From Streptomyces sp. CB03234 (GTDB lineage: Bacteria > Actinomycetota > Actinomycetes > Streptomycetales > Streptomycetaceae): a stretch of 64,000 nucleotides of DNA. The position numbers and the translations under genes were made by a program. Under the pieces are notes generated by a model. That model worked only from the letters and a program-made list of their open reading frames with translations, made no database searches and was not told the origin of the DNA. This document shows, in pieces, positions 55,910-64,000 of this stretch. The DNA lies in NCBI RefSeq assembly GCF_001905885.1, contig NZ_LIYH01000004.1, forward strand, positions 558,001 to 622,000. The letters are read 5' to 3'. Position 1 is the first letter of the stretch. Every line of letters begins with the position of its first letter.

Positions 55910-57031
55910 GTGAACGCGCGCCGCCGCCGGGCCGCACCCGCCGCCCTGCCGGCGGCCGGCCTGGCGCTGGCCATGGCCTTGGCCTCCGGTCTCGCGGCCT
56001 GCGGGAAGGCCGCCGAAGTGCCCGAGCCGGGCGCACGGGTCGCCCCCGGCGGCCGGGCGATCGGCCTGTTGCTCCCGGACGACACCCATCGCTTCGGGGC
56101 GTTCGACCGGCCCTTGATCGAGCGGCGGATCGCCGAGCTGTGCGCCGAGTGCGACGTGGAGTTCAACAGCGCGCAGGCCGATGTGGCGACCCAGCAGCAG
56201 CAGGTCGACGCGATGATCACCAAGGGGGTCCGGGTGATGATCCTGGACGCCGTCGACTCCAAGTCGCTGCGTTCCTCGGTCGACCGGGCCCGGGAGGCGG
56301 GCATCGAGGTCGTCGCCTACGACCGGCTCGTGGACGGCCCGATCTCGGCGTACGTCTCCTTCGACGGCGAGCGGGTCGGGCGGCTCCAGGGCGAGGCGCT
56401 GCTGAAGGCCATGGGGAACAAGGCGCGCGGCGGCCAGATCGTGATGATGAACGGCGCCGCCACCGACCCCAACTCGGCCTGGTTCAAGGAGGGCGCGCTC
56501 GCCGCCCTCGAGGGCAAGGTCAGGATCGGCAAGGCGTACGACACGGCCGAGTGGCGGCCGCTGAACGCCCACATCAACATGTCCGGAGCCATCGCCGCCC
56601 TGGGCGCCGACAACATCGACGGCGTGTACTCCGCAAACGACGGCCTCGCCGCCGGCATCATCTCGGCCCTGAAGTCCGCCAAGATCCGGCCGCTGCCTCC
56701 CGTGACCGGGCAGGACGCCGAGCTCGCCGGTATCCAGCGGATCGTCGCGGGGGAGCAGTACATGACCGTCTACAAGCCGTTCAGGCTGGAGGCGTACGCC
56801 GCCGCGGAGATGGCCGTCGCACTCGTACGGGGAGAGAGCCCGGACGGGATCGCGACGAGCAGGGTGGACAGCCCCACCACCCGCGGCATCCCGTCCGTCC
56901 TGCTCACACCGGTCTCCGTGACCGTCGGCAACATCAAGGAGACCGTGGTCAAGGACGGCATGTACACAATCGACCAGATCTGCACCCCCAAGTTCGCGGC
57001 CGGCTGCGAGAGAGCGGGGCTCACGCCATGA
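55910..57031 (+). CDS. Sugar ABC transporter substrate-binding lipoprotein (xylose type)
   Basis: 373 residues from GTG 55910 with GGGAGG 8 nt upstream. The lipoprotein signal has lipobox LAAC with Cys31. The periplasmic-binding-protein fold (IGLLLPDDTHRFGAFDRPLI; MITKGVRVMILDAVDSKSL; AYDRLVDGPISAYVSFDGE; GVYSANDGLAAGII) is the Peripla_BP_4 type closest in motif order to XylF. It should bind an aldopentose or similar sugar and deliver it to the permease. The stop overlaps the ATPase start (ATGA). Confidence 0.9.
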   Translation: MNARRRRAAPAALPAAGLALAMALASGLAACGKAAEVPEPGARVAPGGRAIGLLLPDDTHRFGAFDRPLIERRIAELCAECDVEFNSAQADVATQQQQVDAMITKGVRVMILDAVDSKSLRSSVDRAREAGIEVVAYDRLVDGPISAYVSFDGERVGRLQGEALLKAMGNKARGGQIVMMNGAATDPNSAWFKEGALAALEGKVRIGKAYDTAEWRPLNAHINMSGAIAALGADNIDGVYSANDGLAAGIISALKSAKIRPLPPVTGQDAELAGIQRIVAGEQYMTVYKPFRLEAYAAAEMAVALVRGESPDGIATSRVDSPTTRGIPSVLLTPVSVTVGNIKETVVKDGMYTIDQICTPKFAAGCERAGLTP

Positions 57032-57831
57032 GCCCGGGGACGGAAGTGGTTCACATGGCAGCACCACCCCTGCTGGCGCTGAAGGCGGTCTTCAAGCGGT
57101 TCGGCGCGGTCCAGGCGCTCGCGGACGTCGACCTGGAGATCCGCGCGGGTGAGGTCGTCGCGCTGGTGGGCGACAACGGTGCCGGAAAATCCACCCTCAT
57201 CAAGATCATCTCGGGCGTGGACCCCGCCGACCACGGTGTCATCGAGTGGGACGGCCGGCCGGTCCACATCGCCCGGCCGCACGACGCGCAGGCCCTCGGT
57301 ATCGCGACCGTCTACCAGGACCTGGCGCTGTGCGACAACCTCGACGTCGTCGGCAACCTCTTCCTCGGCCGGGAGATCCACCGGGTCGGCATCCTGGACG
57401 AGGTGGAGATGGAGCGCCGTACCCTCGGCCTGCTCGACACCTTCTCCATCCGGATGCCCAGCGTCCGCGTCCCCGTCGCCTCCCTGTCCGGCGGACAGCG
57501 GCAGACCGTCGCCATCTCCCGCTCGCTGCTGGGCGAACCGCGACTCGTCCTGCTCGACGAGCCCACCGCCGCGCTCGGCATCGAGCAGACCGCCCAAGTC
57601 CTCAACCTCGTCGACCGCTTGCGGGAGCGAGGCCTCGGCGTCCTCCTCATCAGCCACAACATGGGGGACGTCAAAGCCGTCGCCGACTGGATCGCCGTCC
57701 TCCGCCTCGGCCGGAACAACGGCTTCTTCGACGTCACGACGACCTCCCACGAGCAGATCATCTCCTCCATCACCGGGGCCACGGACAACGCCGTCACCCG
57801 GCGCGCGTCCCGCGAGTGGGAGCTGGGCTGA
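57028..57831 (+). CDS. Sugar ABC transporter ATP-binding protein with one nucleotide-binding domain
   Basis: 267 residues. Walker A GDNGAGKSTLIK (48-59), Q-loop TVYQDLALCDNLDVVGNLFL, signature SLSGGQRQTVAISRSL, Walker B LVLLDEPTAALG, and H-loop ISHNM. XylG, RbsA and similar sugar ATPases have two fused domains of about 500 residues; this one has a single domain, like FrcA. ATG 57028 overlaps the binding-protein stop; ATG 57055 is an alternative. The stop overlaps the permease start by one base (TGATG). Confidence 0.9.
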   Translation: MSPGTEVVHMAAPPLLALKAVFKRFGAVQALADVDLEIRAGEVVALVGDNGAGKSTLIKIISGVDPADHGVIEWDGRPVHIARPHDAQALGIATVYQDLALCDNLDVVGNLFLGREIHRVGILDEVEMERRTLGLLDTFSIRMPSVRVPVASLSGGQRQTVAISRSLLGEPRLVLLDEPTAALGIEQTAQVLNLVDRLRERGLGVLLISHNMGDVKAVADWIAVLRLGRNNGFFDVTTTSHEQIISSITGATDNAVTRRASREWELG

Positions 57832-59048
57832 TGAGCGGCACCAGCGGCCCCGGCGGCACGGACGGAGGGAAGGCGCGCCGCGTCGAGGCCGTCAAGGACA
57901 GCCTCCGCAGCGGTGAACTCGGCTCGCTGCCCGTCCTGCTCAGCCTGGCGTCGATCTGGCTCATCTTCGTGATGCTCGACGAGAAGTTCCTCTCGCCCCG
58001 CAACCTGTCCAACCTGAGCGTGGACATCGTCGGCACCGGACTGATCGCCGTCGGTGTCGTCTTCGTCCTGCTCCTGGGCGAGATCGACCTGTCGGTCGGC
58101 TCCGTGAGCGGCCTCGCGGCGGCCGCGTTCGCCGTCCTGAACGTCCATCACGGCATGGCGGAGGGCGTCGCCGTGCTGATCGCCGTGGTCATGGGAGCGG
58201 CGATCGGAGCGGTGCACGGGTTCTTCTTCGCGAAGGTCGGTGTCCCTTCCTTCGTCGTCACCCTGGCCGGGCTGCTGGGCTGGAACGGCCTGATGCTGTA
58301 CATCCTCGGGTCGAGCGGCACCATCAACCTCGACGCCGAGGGCCTGGTCGCCATGCTCACCGGCCACTACTTCCACGACGTGGCCGTCGCGTACGGCGTG
58401 GCGGCGCTCGGCACCGCCGGCTACTTCCTCGTCTCCCTGCGGGACGCGCGGCGGCGCGTCGCGGCCGGAGTGCGGTCCCGGACCCTCCCCGAGATCGCCG
58501 TACGCACCGGGGCCCTGGCCGTGGTCGTCTTCGCCGCCGCGTTCACGCTCAACCGGTTCCAGGGGCTGCCGCTCGCCCTGCTCATCTTCATCGTCGTCCT
58601 GGTGGGTCTGGACTACGTGCTGCGCCGCACGACCTACGGGCGGATGATCTTCGCGCTCGGCGGCGGTGTCGAGGCCGCCCGGCGCGCCGGCCTGGAGGTG
58701 GCGTGGGTGCGGATCTCGGTGTTCATGGTGTCGGGCACGATGGCCGCGGCCGGCGGCCTCTTCCTGGCCTCCCGGGTCACGTCTGCCAGCCAGGCCTCGG
58801 GCGGCGGCAACCTGCTGATGAACGCCATCGCCGCCGCCGTCATCGGCGGGACCAGCCTCTTCGGTGGCCGCGGCAGGGTCTGGTCCGCACTCCTCGGCGT
58901 CCTGGTCATCCAGTCGATCGCCTCGGGCGTCGCCCTGCTGGGCATCCAGGCCGCCGTCCAGTTCATGATCACGGGCGGGGTCCTGCTCGTCGCGGTGGTC
59001 ATCGACTCCCTGTCACGGCGCGCCCAGAAGGCCCACGGCCGGGTCTAG
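57831..59048 (+). CDS. Sugar ABC transporter permease (XylH/RbsC family)
   Basis: 405 residues with about ten membrane segments. Family signatures: GEIDLSVGSVSGLAAAAFAV, GVPSFVVTLAGLLGWNGLML and NAIAAAVIGGTSLFGGRGRV, the cytoplasmic coupling loop. The large insertion between helices, residues 170-250 (HYFHDVAVAYGVAALGTAGY to RSRTLPEIAVRTG), is usual for XylH. It completes a binding protein, ATPase and permease importer encoded behind the SpoIIE gene. Confidence 0.92.
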   Translation: MSGTSGPGGTDGGKARRVEAVKDSLRSGELGSLPVLLSLASIWLIFVMLDEKFLSPRNLSNLSVDIVGTGLIAVGVVFVLLLGEIDLSVGSVSGLAAAAFAVLNVHHGMAEGVAVLIAVVMGAAIGAVHGFFFAKVGVPSFVVTLAGLLGWNGLMLYILGSSGTINLDAEGLVAMLTGHYFHDVAVAYGVAALGTAGYFLVSLRDARRRVAAGVRSRTLPEIAVRTGALAVVVFAAAFTLNRFQGLPLALLIFIVVLVGLDYVLRRTTYGRMIFALGGGVEAARRAGLEVAWVRISVFMVSGTMAAAGGLFLASRVTSASQASGGGNLLMNAIAAAVIGGTSLFGGRGRVWSALLGVLVIQSIASGVALLGIQAAVQFMITGGVLLVAVVIDSLSRRAQKAHGRV

Positions 59049-59118
59049 CCGGGCATGGGCGGTCGTCTTCGTGGGACCCGTACGTATCGCCGTTCCGGAA
59101 CGAGACGGAGGAAAAGCC

Positions 59119-59706
59119 GTGAGCAGCGCGAAGCAAGAACGAGCGGAGGCCGCGAAGCTTCCCGACGACGACGTGATCGGAGTGCTGCTGCGCCAGCACG
59201 CGCTCATCCGGGACCTGTTCTCGGAGGTGAAGGGCGCCGAGGGCGGCCGGCCCAAGCAGGAGGCCTTCGACGCGCTGAGGGCACTGCTGGCGGTGCACGA
59301 GACCGCGGAGGAGATGATCCTGCGTCCCGTCGCGACCGACACCGCCGGTGCGGCGGAAGCCGATGCCCGCAACCGGGAGGAGAAGGCGGCCAACCAGGTC
59401 CTGGCCGAACTGGAGAGGATGGACGTCTCCAGTCCGGAGTTCGACGAGCTGCTGCGAAGGTTCGAGAAGGACGTCATCGAGCACGCGGAGCACGAGGAGA
59501 AGGAGGAGTTCCCCTCCGTGCTCCAGGAGTGCCCCGAGGCCAAGCGCAAGAGGCTCGGCGGTCAGCTCCAGCTGGTCGAGAAGCTCGCCCCGACCCACCC
59601 CCACCCGCGCGCCGCCGGCTCACCGACGGCACAGTGGGTCGTCGGACCGTTCGCGTCCATGCTCGACCGCACCAGGGACGCGCTCAAGCACGTCACCAGC
59701 CGCTGA
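59119..59706 (+). CDS. Hemerythrin-like HHE domain protein
   Basis: 195 residues from GTG 59119 with GGAGG 7 nt upstream. The HHE helices are VIGVLLRQHALIRDLFSEV, LLAVHETAEEMILRP, and DVIEHAEHEEKEEFP, which supply His and Glu for a di-iron site (H-HxxxE-HxxxE pattern). Such proteins bind O2, NO or iron. The C-terminal tail (APTHPHPRAAGSPTAQWVVG) is the usual actinobacterial extension. It stands alone, ended by a bidirectional hairpin. Confidence 0.88.
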   Translation: MSSAKQERAEAAKLPDDDVIGVLLRQHALIRDLFSEVKGAEGGRPKQEAFDALRALLAVHETAEEMILRPVATDTAGAAEADARNREEKAANQVLAELERMDVSSPEFDELLRRFEKDVIEHAEHEEKEEFPSVLQECPEAKRKRLGGQLQLVEKLAPTHPHPRAAGSPTAQWVVGPFASMLDRTRDALKHVTSR

Positions 59707-59720
59707 CCGCCCCTGCCGTG

Positions 59721-59765
59721 GCCGCCGGCGTCCCGCGACCGGTCACGGGACCAGCCGCCGGCGGC
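59721..59765. terminator. Bidirectional hairpin between hemerythrin-like and DUF4383 genes
   Basis: An outer stem GCCGCCGGC (59721-59729) pairs with GCCGGCGGC (59757-59765), and an inner stem GTCCCG (59730-59735) with CGGGAC (59746-59751), leaving a 5-nt bulge. The right arm lies inside the last codons of the convergent DUF4383 gene. Confidence 0.6.
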
Positions 59766-60189
59766 CCAGCAGGACGCCGAGGGCGACCATGCCGGCGCCG
59801 AGAGCGAAGTGCAGCCAGTTGTCGGCCGTGTTCACCGGTACGAAGTTGGCGGCGCTGTCGTGGTCGATGAACAGCCCGTACAGCCACAGCGCCAGGTAGA
59901 TCACGCCACCGACGACGAGGAAGGTCCGGGCGGTCGACACGGCGCGCGCCATCGACAGGCCGGCGAGGCCGAAGGCCAGATGGACGAGGTTGTGCAGGAT
60001 GGACACCTGGAACACGCCGAACAGCTTCGCCTCGGAGTCGTGCTCGGCGAACTTCATCGCGTCGTAGTCGGTGGTGATCCCGGGGATGAACCCCAGGACG
60101 CCCACCAGCAGGAAGACGGCACCCACGAGCAGCGCGGCCTGCTGCACGGGGGTCCGGGGAGCCGCAGTCGTACCACGAAGACTGTTCAT
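59743..60189 (-). CDS. DUF4383 membrane protein
   Basis: 148 residues with four membrane segments (AALLVGAVFLLVGVLGFIP, LHNLVHLAFGLAGLSMA, TFLVVGGVIYLALWLYGLF, WLHFALGAGMVALGVLLG) and the DUF4383 signatures ILHNLVHLAFG and NTADNWLHFALG. Function unknown; in actinomycetes members are often stress-induced. ATG 60189 has a good AGGAAGC-like box upstream. Confidence 0.88.
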   Translation of the reverse strand: MNSLRGTTAAPRTPVQQAALLVGAVFLLVGVLGFIPGITTDYDAMKFAEHDSEAKLFGVFQVSILHNLVHLAFGLAGLSMARAVSTARTFLVVGGVIYLALWLYGLFIDHDSAANFVPVNTADNWLHFALGAGMVALGVLLGRRRLVP

Positions 60190-60306
60190 GATCGGGCTTC
60201 CTTCATGTGGGGGCGGCCTCGCGGTCCGCCCGTACCCCCCTGAATCGTGCGTACCCGGGTAGGACGTGTTTATCCCGCTTTTACATCCGGGTGGCAGTCG
60301 GCACGC
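60190..60306. promoter_or_regulatory. Divergent promoter region, possible stress sigma-factor sites
   Basis: On the plus strand GTTT (60268-60271) and GGGTGG (60289-60294) are 17 nt apart, resembling the Streptomyces SigB-type promoter (GTTT, 14-16 nt, GGGTAT). On the minus strand GGGTAC occurs just upstream of the DUF4383 gene. The matches are loose, so this is a suggestion only. Confidence 0.3.
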
Positions 60307-60810
60307 ATGGTCGAACTTCTCCGACATACCCGCCGCGCCTACGCCGGAGCCCGCAACCGCCCGCTCGGCGGATACCTGGCCGCCATGGCCGGCTACGGCG
60401 CCTACGTGACGGGCTGGGCGGCCGCCATCCGGCGCAGCGGCGCCGCGCTGCCGGACCGGGCGGAGCCGTGGGACGTCGCCCTCACGTCGGTGGCGACGTT
60501 CCGGCTGAGCCGGCTGCTCACGAAGGGCGTGGTCACCAGCCCGCTGCGGGCGCCCTTCACGACGTACGAAGGCCACCAGGGGCCGGCCGAACTGAGCGAG
60601 ACGCCCAGGGGCGGGCGCAGGAAGACGGCGGGGGAACTGGTGACCTGCCCCTTCTGCATGAGCGTCTGGGTGGGGACGACGTTCACCGCATGCCGGGTGC
60701 TGTGGCCGCGCGCGACCCGCACCGCGGTGGCCGCCGTGGCGACGGTGGCCGGGGCCGACGCGCTGCAACTGGCGTACACCCTCCTGACGGACAAGGCCAC
60801 GAAGGACTGA
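60307..60810 (+). CDS. DUF1360 membrane protein
   Basis: 167 residues. ATFRLSRLLTKGVVTSPLRAPF and LVTCPFCMSVWVGTTFTA are the DUF1360 hallmarks (R-L-x-R-L-x-x-D/K and CPFC-x-S-x-W). One N-terminal and two C-terminal membrane segments. Family members are found in Bacillus sporulation (YjcP/YngL type) and in actinomycetes, with no defined function. ATG 60307 is divergent from the DUF4383 gene. Confidence 0.85.
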   Translation: MVELLRHTRRAYAGARNRPLGGYLAAMAGYGAYVTGWAAAIRRSGAALPDRAEPWDVALTSVATFRLSRLLTKGVVTSPLRAPFTTYEGHQGPAELSETPRGGRRKTAGELVTCPFCMSVWVGTTFTACRVLWPRATRTAVAAVATVAGADALQLAYTLLTDKATKD

Positions 60811-60830
60811 CCCGGGGGCGGTGGGCCCGC

Positions 60831-61538
60831 TCATACCGGGCGGGTGACCCCGAGCCGTACGGGCCCCACGCCCGGCGAGAAGTGCACGACCGGATCACCG
60901 GCCGGGGGCGTGAGGCCCGCACGGGCGGTCAGGGACTCCTCCAGCTCCAGCACGGTGGCGCGCGCCAGCGGCCAGGGCTCATGCTCGACCGGCGTCTCCC
61001 ACAGCGCGCCCGCCCGCCGCGTGACGGCCCTCCACCGTGACGTCAGCCAGACGTCCCGCTCCGTCGGCTCCGCCACCCGATCGCCGACACGGACCGTCAG
61101 ACGGTACGACGGCCGGGGCGCGCCGCCGCGCCGCACACCCGCGTACCGCACGAGCGGGCCGTCCTTCGCGACCTCCAGATCCCCCAGGTGATACGGCACA
61201 CCGATCACCCGCGCCGCGAGCATCAGCGGGTTCCCCACCTCGATGGACAGGAACCACAGGCCGTCCTTGCCGCTCGGCAGGCGCACATAGGTGCGCAGGT
61301 TGGTCTCGAAGAAGGCCGGTCCGGGTACGGGAAGAGCGCCGAACGCCTTCACCGAGTCCATGACGAACGGCGTGAAGCCCACCCATGCCGCGTCCTGGAA
61401 GAGGTCCACCTCCAGCCCGTCCGGGAGCAGCGCCTGGACCTCCTCGGGCGCATGGGCCCAGTGCACGAACGACTGGCTGAGCCACCTCGCGGTCAGCATG
61501 GGGACCGTGACCGGCTCCTCCGCGCGGACGGATGCCAC
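60831..61538 (-). CDS. DUF2071 (YqjF-like) protein
   Basis: 235 residues. MLTARWLSQSFVHWAHAPEE, LLPDGLEVDLFQDAAWVGFTPFVM and FFETNLRTYVRLPSGKDGLWFLSIE are family signatures of DUF2071, related to acetoacetate decarboxylase folds; no enzyme activity is established. GTG 61538 is the first start; ATG 61499 (MLTARW) has a distant box and is possible. It is 48 nt downstream of the TetR gene on the same strand, probably as its partner. Confidence 0.85.
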   Translation of the reverse strand: MASVRAEEPVTVPMLTARWLSQSFVHWAHAPEEVQALLPDGLEVDLFQDAAWVGFTPFVMDSVKAFGALPVPGPAFFETNLRTYVRLPSGKDGLWFLSIEVGNPLMLAARVIGVPYHLGDLEVAKDGPLVRYAGVRRGGAPRPSYRLTVRVGDRVAEPTERDVWLTSRWRAVTRRAGALWETPVEHEPWPLARATVLELEESLTARAGLTPPAGDPVVHFSPGVGPVRLGVTRPV

Positions 61539-61586
61539 ACCCGGCGCCTGCCCCGGACCGGGCCCGGTATTCCGGTCCTCCGCCTC

Positions 61587-62285
61587 TCACCGGCCCAGCC
61601 GGCCGGCCGCGGCCGACAGCAGCAGGTCGAGGGCGAGCGGATAGGCGCTGCGCGGCATCTGCGTCACCAAGTGGCGGGACGTGGCGGCGATATGGGGGTG
61701 CGTCGCGGCGGGCAGCCGCGCGTACGTGGTACGCCATACCTCCGCCTCCGCCTCCCGCGCGGACCGGGGGAGCGCCGCGTTCGCCGCGTCCAGGGCGGCG
61801 AAGGCCAGCGCCTGGTCGACGAAGGCGTGGTAGAGCCGCACCGCCTCCGGGTCGGGGAACCCGGCTCCGCGCAGGATGCCGAGGATGGTCTCCACCGCCC
61901 GGATCTCATGGCCGCGCCCCGTCACCCGGCACGCACCGAGCACCGCCGCCTGCGGATGGGTGAGGGCGCCGGCGTGGATGCGCAGCCCCAGGCTCCGGAG
62001 GTCCTCGAGCCAGTCGCCGGTGGGGCGCCAGGTGGCCAGCGAACGGCCGATGAGCTCGTCGGCGACGGCGAGCAGCAGGTCGTCCGTACCGCGGAAGTAG
62101 CGGTACAGGGCACTGGGGTCGGCGCCCAGCGCCAGGCCGAGCCGGCGCACGGTGAGCGCGTCGGCGCCGTGCTCGCCGATGAGGCGCAGGGCGGTCTCGA
62201 CGATCAGCCGCTCGGACAGGACGACGCCCCGCTTGGTCGGGCGGCGGCGCCGTCGGGCCGGGCCGGGTACGACTCGGTCGGTCAC
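61587..62285 (-). CDS. TetR/AcrR-family transcriptional regulator
   Basis: 232 residues from GTG 62285. An arginine-rich start (RRRRRPTKRG) precedes the helix-turn-helix LSERLIVETALRLIGEHGAD to DPSALYRYFRGTDDLLLAVA. It is followed by the DUF2071 gene and is divergent from the amidohydrolase, with a GTCAA-N5-TTGAC site between them. Confidence 0.88.
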   Translation of the reverse strand: MTDRVVPGPARRRRRPTKRGVVLSERLIVETALRLIGEHGADALTVRRLGLALGADPSALYRYFRGTDDLLLAVADELIGRSLATWRPTGDWLEDLRSLGLRIHAGALTHPQAAVLGACRVTGRGHEIRAVETILGILRGAGFPDPEAVRLYHAFVDQALAFAALDAANAALPRSAREAEAEVWRTTYARLPAATHPHIAATSRHLVTQMPRSAYPLALDLLLSAAAGRLGR

Positions 62286-62317
62286 CGGACCGAGGGTCGC
62301 GGACCGGGCGCGCTTAT

Positions 62318-62332
62318 GTCAACGCCATTGAC
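62318..62332. promoter_or_regulatory. Candidate TetR operator between regulator and amidohydrolase
   Basis: GTCAA-CGCCA-TTGAC, a perfect 5-5-5 inverted repeat, lies 33 nt from both divergent starts. The GTCAA...TTGAC form is common for TetR regulators and resembles the half-sites before the acyl-CoA synthetase at 44.6 kb. Confidence 0.55.
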
Positions 62333-62364
62333 CTGTGGTGCGTCGCCCCGCTTCGATGCGTCCC

Positions 62365-64000
62365 ATGCGGACCCCTCACCACGCCGACCTGGTGTTCACC
62401 GGCGGCCCCGTCCTCGCTCCCGCCACCCCCGCGACCGGCGGCCCCGTTGCCGCCCCCGTCGCCGTCGCCGTCACCGGCGACCGGATCAGCGCCGTCGGCG
62501 ACGCGCACGACGTGCACGGCCTCATCGGCCCGAAGACCGAGGTCGTCGACCTCGCCGGCCGTCTCCTGCTGCCCGGCTTCCAGGACGCGCACGTCCACCC
62601 CGTCCCGGCCGGCCTGGAGCTCACCCGGTGCGACCTGACCGGGGCGAGGACCGCCGCCGGCACCCTCGCCGCCGTACGCGCGTACGCCGCCGCCCACCCC
62701 GACCGGGAGTGGATCACCGGCGGCGGCTGGTCCATGGAGGCGTTCGACGGAGGGATGCCCACCAAGGGCCTCCTCGACGCGGTCGTCCCCGACCGCCCCG
62801 CCTACCTCCCCAACCGGGACCACCACGGTGCCTGGGTCAACAGCCGCGCCCTGGCCCTCGCGGGCATCACCCGCGACACCCCCGACCCCTCCGACGGCCG
62901 CATCGAGCGCGACGCGTCGGGCGAACCGACCGGCATGCTCCAGGAAGGGGCCATGCAACTCGTCGGGCGCCTCACCCCGCCCTCGACCCCCGCCGACCGG
63001 ATGGCCGCCCTGCTGCACGCCCAGCGCACGCTGCACGCCCTCGGCATCACCGCCTGGCAGGACGCCCTCGTCGGCACGTTCCTCGGCATGGACGACCCCT
63101 CGGACGCCTACCTGGCCGCCGCCCGCGACGGCTCCCTCACCGCCCGCGTCGCCGGCGCCCTGTGGTGGGACCGCGCACGCGGCGCCGAGCAGATCCCGGA
63201 CCTCCTCCAACGGCGGGACGCCCTCGGCCACGGCCGGTTCCGCGCCGGAACCGTCAAGATGATGCTGGACGGCGTGGCCGAGAACGGGACCGCCGCCCTG
63301 CTCGACCCCTACCTGGACCGCTGCGGCTGCGCCACCGCCAACCGCGGCACCAGCTTCATCGACCGGTCCCTGCTGCCGCGGTACGTCACCGAGTTGGACG
63401 CCCTCGGCTTCCAGGTCCACTTCCACGCGCTGGGCGACCGCGCCGTACGCGATGCCCTGGACGCCGTCGAGGCCGCCCGCGGCGACAACGGCCCCAGCGA
63501 CACCCGACCGCACCTCGCCCACCTCCAGGTCGTCCACCCCGACGACGTCCCCCGCTTCGCGCGGCTCGGCGCCACCGCCACGATCCAGCCCCTGTGGGCC
63601 GCGCACGAACCCCAGATGGACGACCTGACCATCCCGTTCCTCGGCCCGGAACGCTCCGCCCGCCAGTACCCGTTCGGCGACCTGCTGCGCGCCGGGGCGA
63701 CCCTCGCCGCGGGCAGCGACTGGCCGGTCAGCAGCCCCGACCCCATCGAGGGGATCCACGTCGCCGTCAACCGCGTCCTGCCGGGCGACGCCGGGCCGGT
63801 CTTCCTGCCGGGCCAGCGCATCGGCCTGACCGCCGCGCTCACCGCGTACACCGCGGGCTCGGCCCACGTGAACCACCTCGACGACACCGGCAGCGTACGG
63901 ACCGGGGCCCTGGCCGACCTGGTCGTCCTGGACCGCGACCCGTTCGCCGGGCCGCCGGAGGCCATCGCCGAGACCACGGTCGCGCTCACGTACGTGGGCG
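62365..64000 (+). CDS. Amidohydrolase family 3 (YtcJ-like) metal-dependent hydrolase, 3' end outside window
   Basis: The frame is open from ATG 62365 (or ATG 62356, three codons earlier) to the window edge, giving 545 codons without a stop. Motifs in order: VVDLAGRLLLPGFQDAHVHP with the two metal-binding His of the HxH, EWITGGGWSMEAFDGG, RDHHGAWVNSRALALAGI, VKMMLDGVAENGTAALL with the carboxylated-Lys region, FQVHFHALGDRAVRDALDAV, HLQVVHPDDVPRFARLG and AAGSDWPVSSPDPIEG with the catalytic Asp. Members hydrolyse amides or formamides (for example NfdA N-substituted formamide deformylase). No ribosome-binding site is visible, so the start remains open. Confidence 0.88.
   Translation, partial: MRTPHHADLVFTGGPVLAPATPATGGPVAAPVAVAVTGDRISAVGDAHDVHGLIGPKTEVVDLAGRLLLPGFQDAHVHPVPAGLELTRCDLTGARTAAGTLAAVRAYAAAHPDREWITGGGWSMEAFDGGMPTKGLLDAVVPDRPAYLPNRDHHGAWVNSRALALAGITRDTPDPSDGRIERDASGEPTGMLQEGAMQLVGRLTPPSTPADRMAALLHAQRTLHALGITAWQDALVGTFLGMDDPSDAYLAAARDGSLTARVAGALWWDRARGAEQIPDLLQRRDALGHGRFRAGTVKMMLDGVAENGTAALLDPYLDRCGCATANRGTSFIDRSLLPRYVTELDALGFQVHFHALGDRAVRDALDAVEAARGDNGPSDTRPHLAHLQVVHPDDVPRFARLGATATIQPLWAAHEPQMDDLTIPFLGPERSARQYPFGDLLRAGATLAAGSDWPVSSPDPIEGIHVAVNRVLPGDAGPVFLPGQRIGLTAALTAYTAGSAHVNHLDDTGSVRTGALADLVVLDRDPFAGPPEAIAETTVALTYVG

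Overview
The window is high-GC DNA with strong G/C bias at third codon positions, frequent GTG starts, Shine-Dalgarno boxes of the GGAGG type, many overlapping stop/start codons, and gene families typical of actinomycetes (SpoIIE phosphatases with a kinase domain, DUF3662, DUF5133, DUF2637, DUF1918, an NmtR-type ArsR regulator). It most likely comes from the chromosome of a Streptomyces or a close relative. I see no rRNA, tRNA, CRISPR array, insertion sequence or integrase.

Layout. 1-4.8 kb: the end of a GMC oxidoreductase, a zinc alcohol dehydrogenase, a NarL-type response regulator with its histidine kinase, and a 55-residue peptide gene closed by a strong terminator. 4.8-10.3 kb: acetyltransferase, LysR regulator, DUF4345, an extended cold-shock protein, a cytochrome P450 preceded by four 15-bp tandem repeats and a 26-bp palindrome over its ribosome-binding site and start, a small unknown protein, NUDIX, and a family 5 uracil-DNA glycosylase. 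10.3-14.2 kb: a minus-strand operon of glycerol kinase, glycerol-3-phosphate dehydrogenase with a BFD-like [2Fe-2S] domain, and a second flavoprotein. 14.5-21 kb: an unknown protein, an APC permease, a GntR/HutC regulator, a zinc dehydrogenase with a likely HutC-type operator, and a FAD monooxygenase. 20.7-25.7 kb: metal homeostasis, with an NmtR-like Ni/Co sensor and P1B-4 ATPase, then a cysteine-free L32 (rpmF) plus CobW GTPase behind a Zur-like box. 25.1-27.8 kb: PadR regulator and 2,4-dienoyl-CoA reductase. 30-33 kb: CbiMNQO cobalt importer behind a cobalamin riboswitch. 35-37.3 kb: dhaKLM with a DUF5133 gene. 37.4-41 kb: a sensor SpoIIE phosphatase and a rhomboid protease.

The most distinctive region is 41-50.9 kb, a rubber (cis-1,4-polyisoprene) degradation locus. 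Two tandem latex-clearing protein genes (lcp) with Tat signals and the complete set of known Lcp haem-site residues are followed by an OxiA/OxiB-type molybdenum hydroxylase. A divergent TetR regulator resembling LcpR sits upstream, next to an acyl-CoA synthetase, a second TetR regulator and a decayed acyl-CoA dehydrogenase. The inferred pathway is extracellular cleavage of rubber to oligo-isoprenoid aldehydes, oxidation of these to acids by OxiAB, CoA activation, and beta-oxidation.

50.9-64 kb: N-formylglutamate amidohydrolase, DUF72, a 48-residue basic protein, a DUF3662 protein, and a four-gene operon joining a SpoIIE regulator to a xylose-type ABC importer whose ATPase has one nucleotide-binding domain. 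After these come a hemerythrin-like protein, DUF4383, DUF1360, DUF2071, a TetR regulator, and the start of a YtcJ-type amidohydrolase that runs off the right edge.
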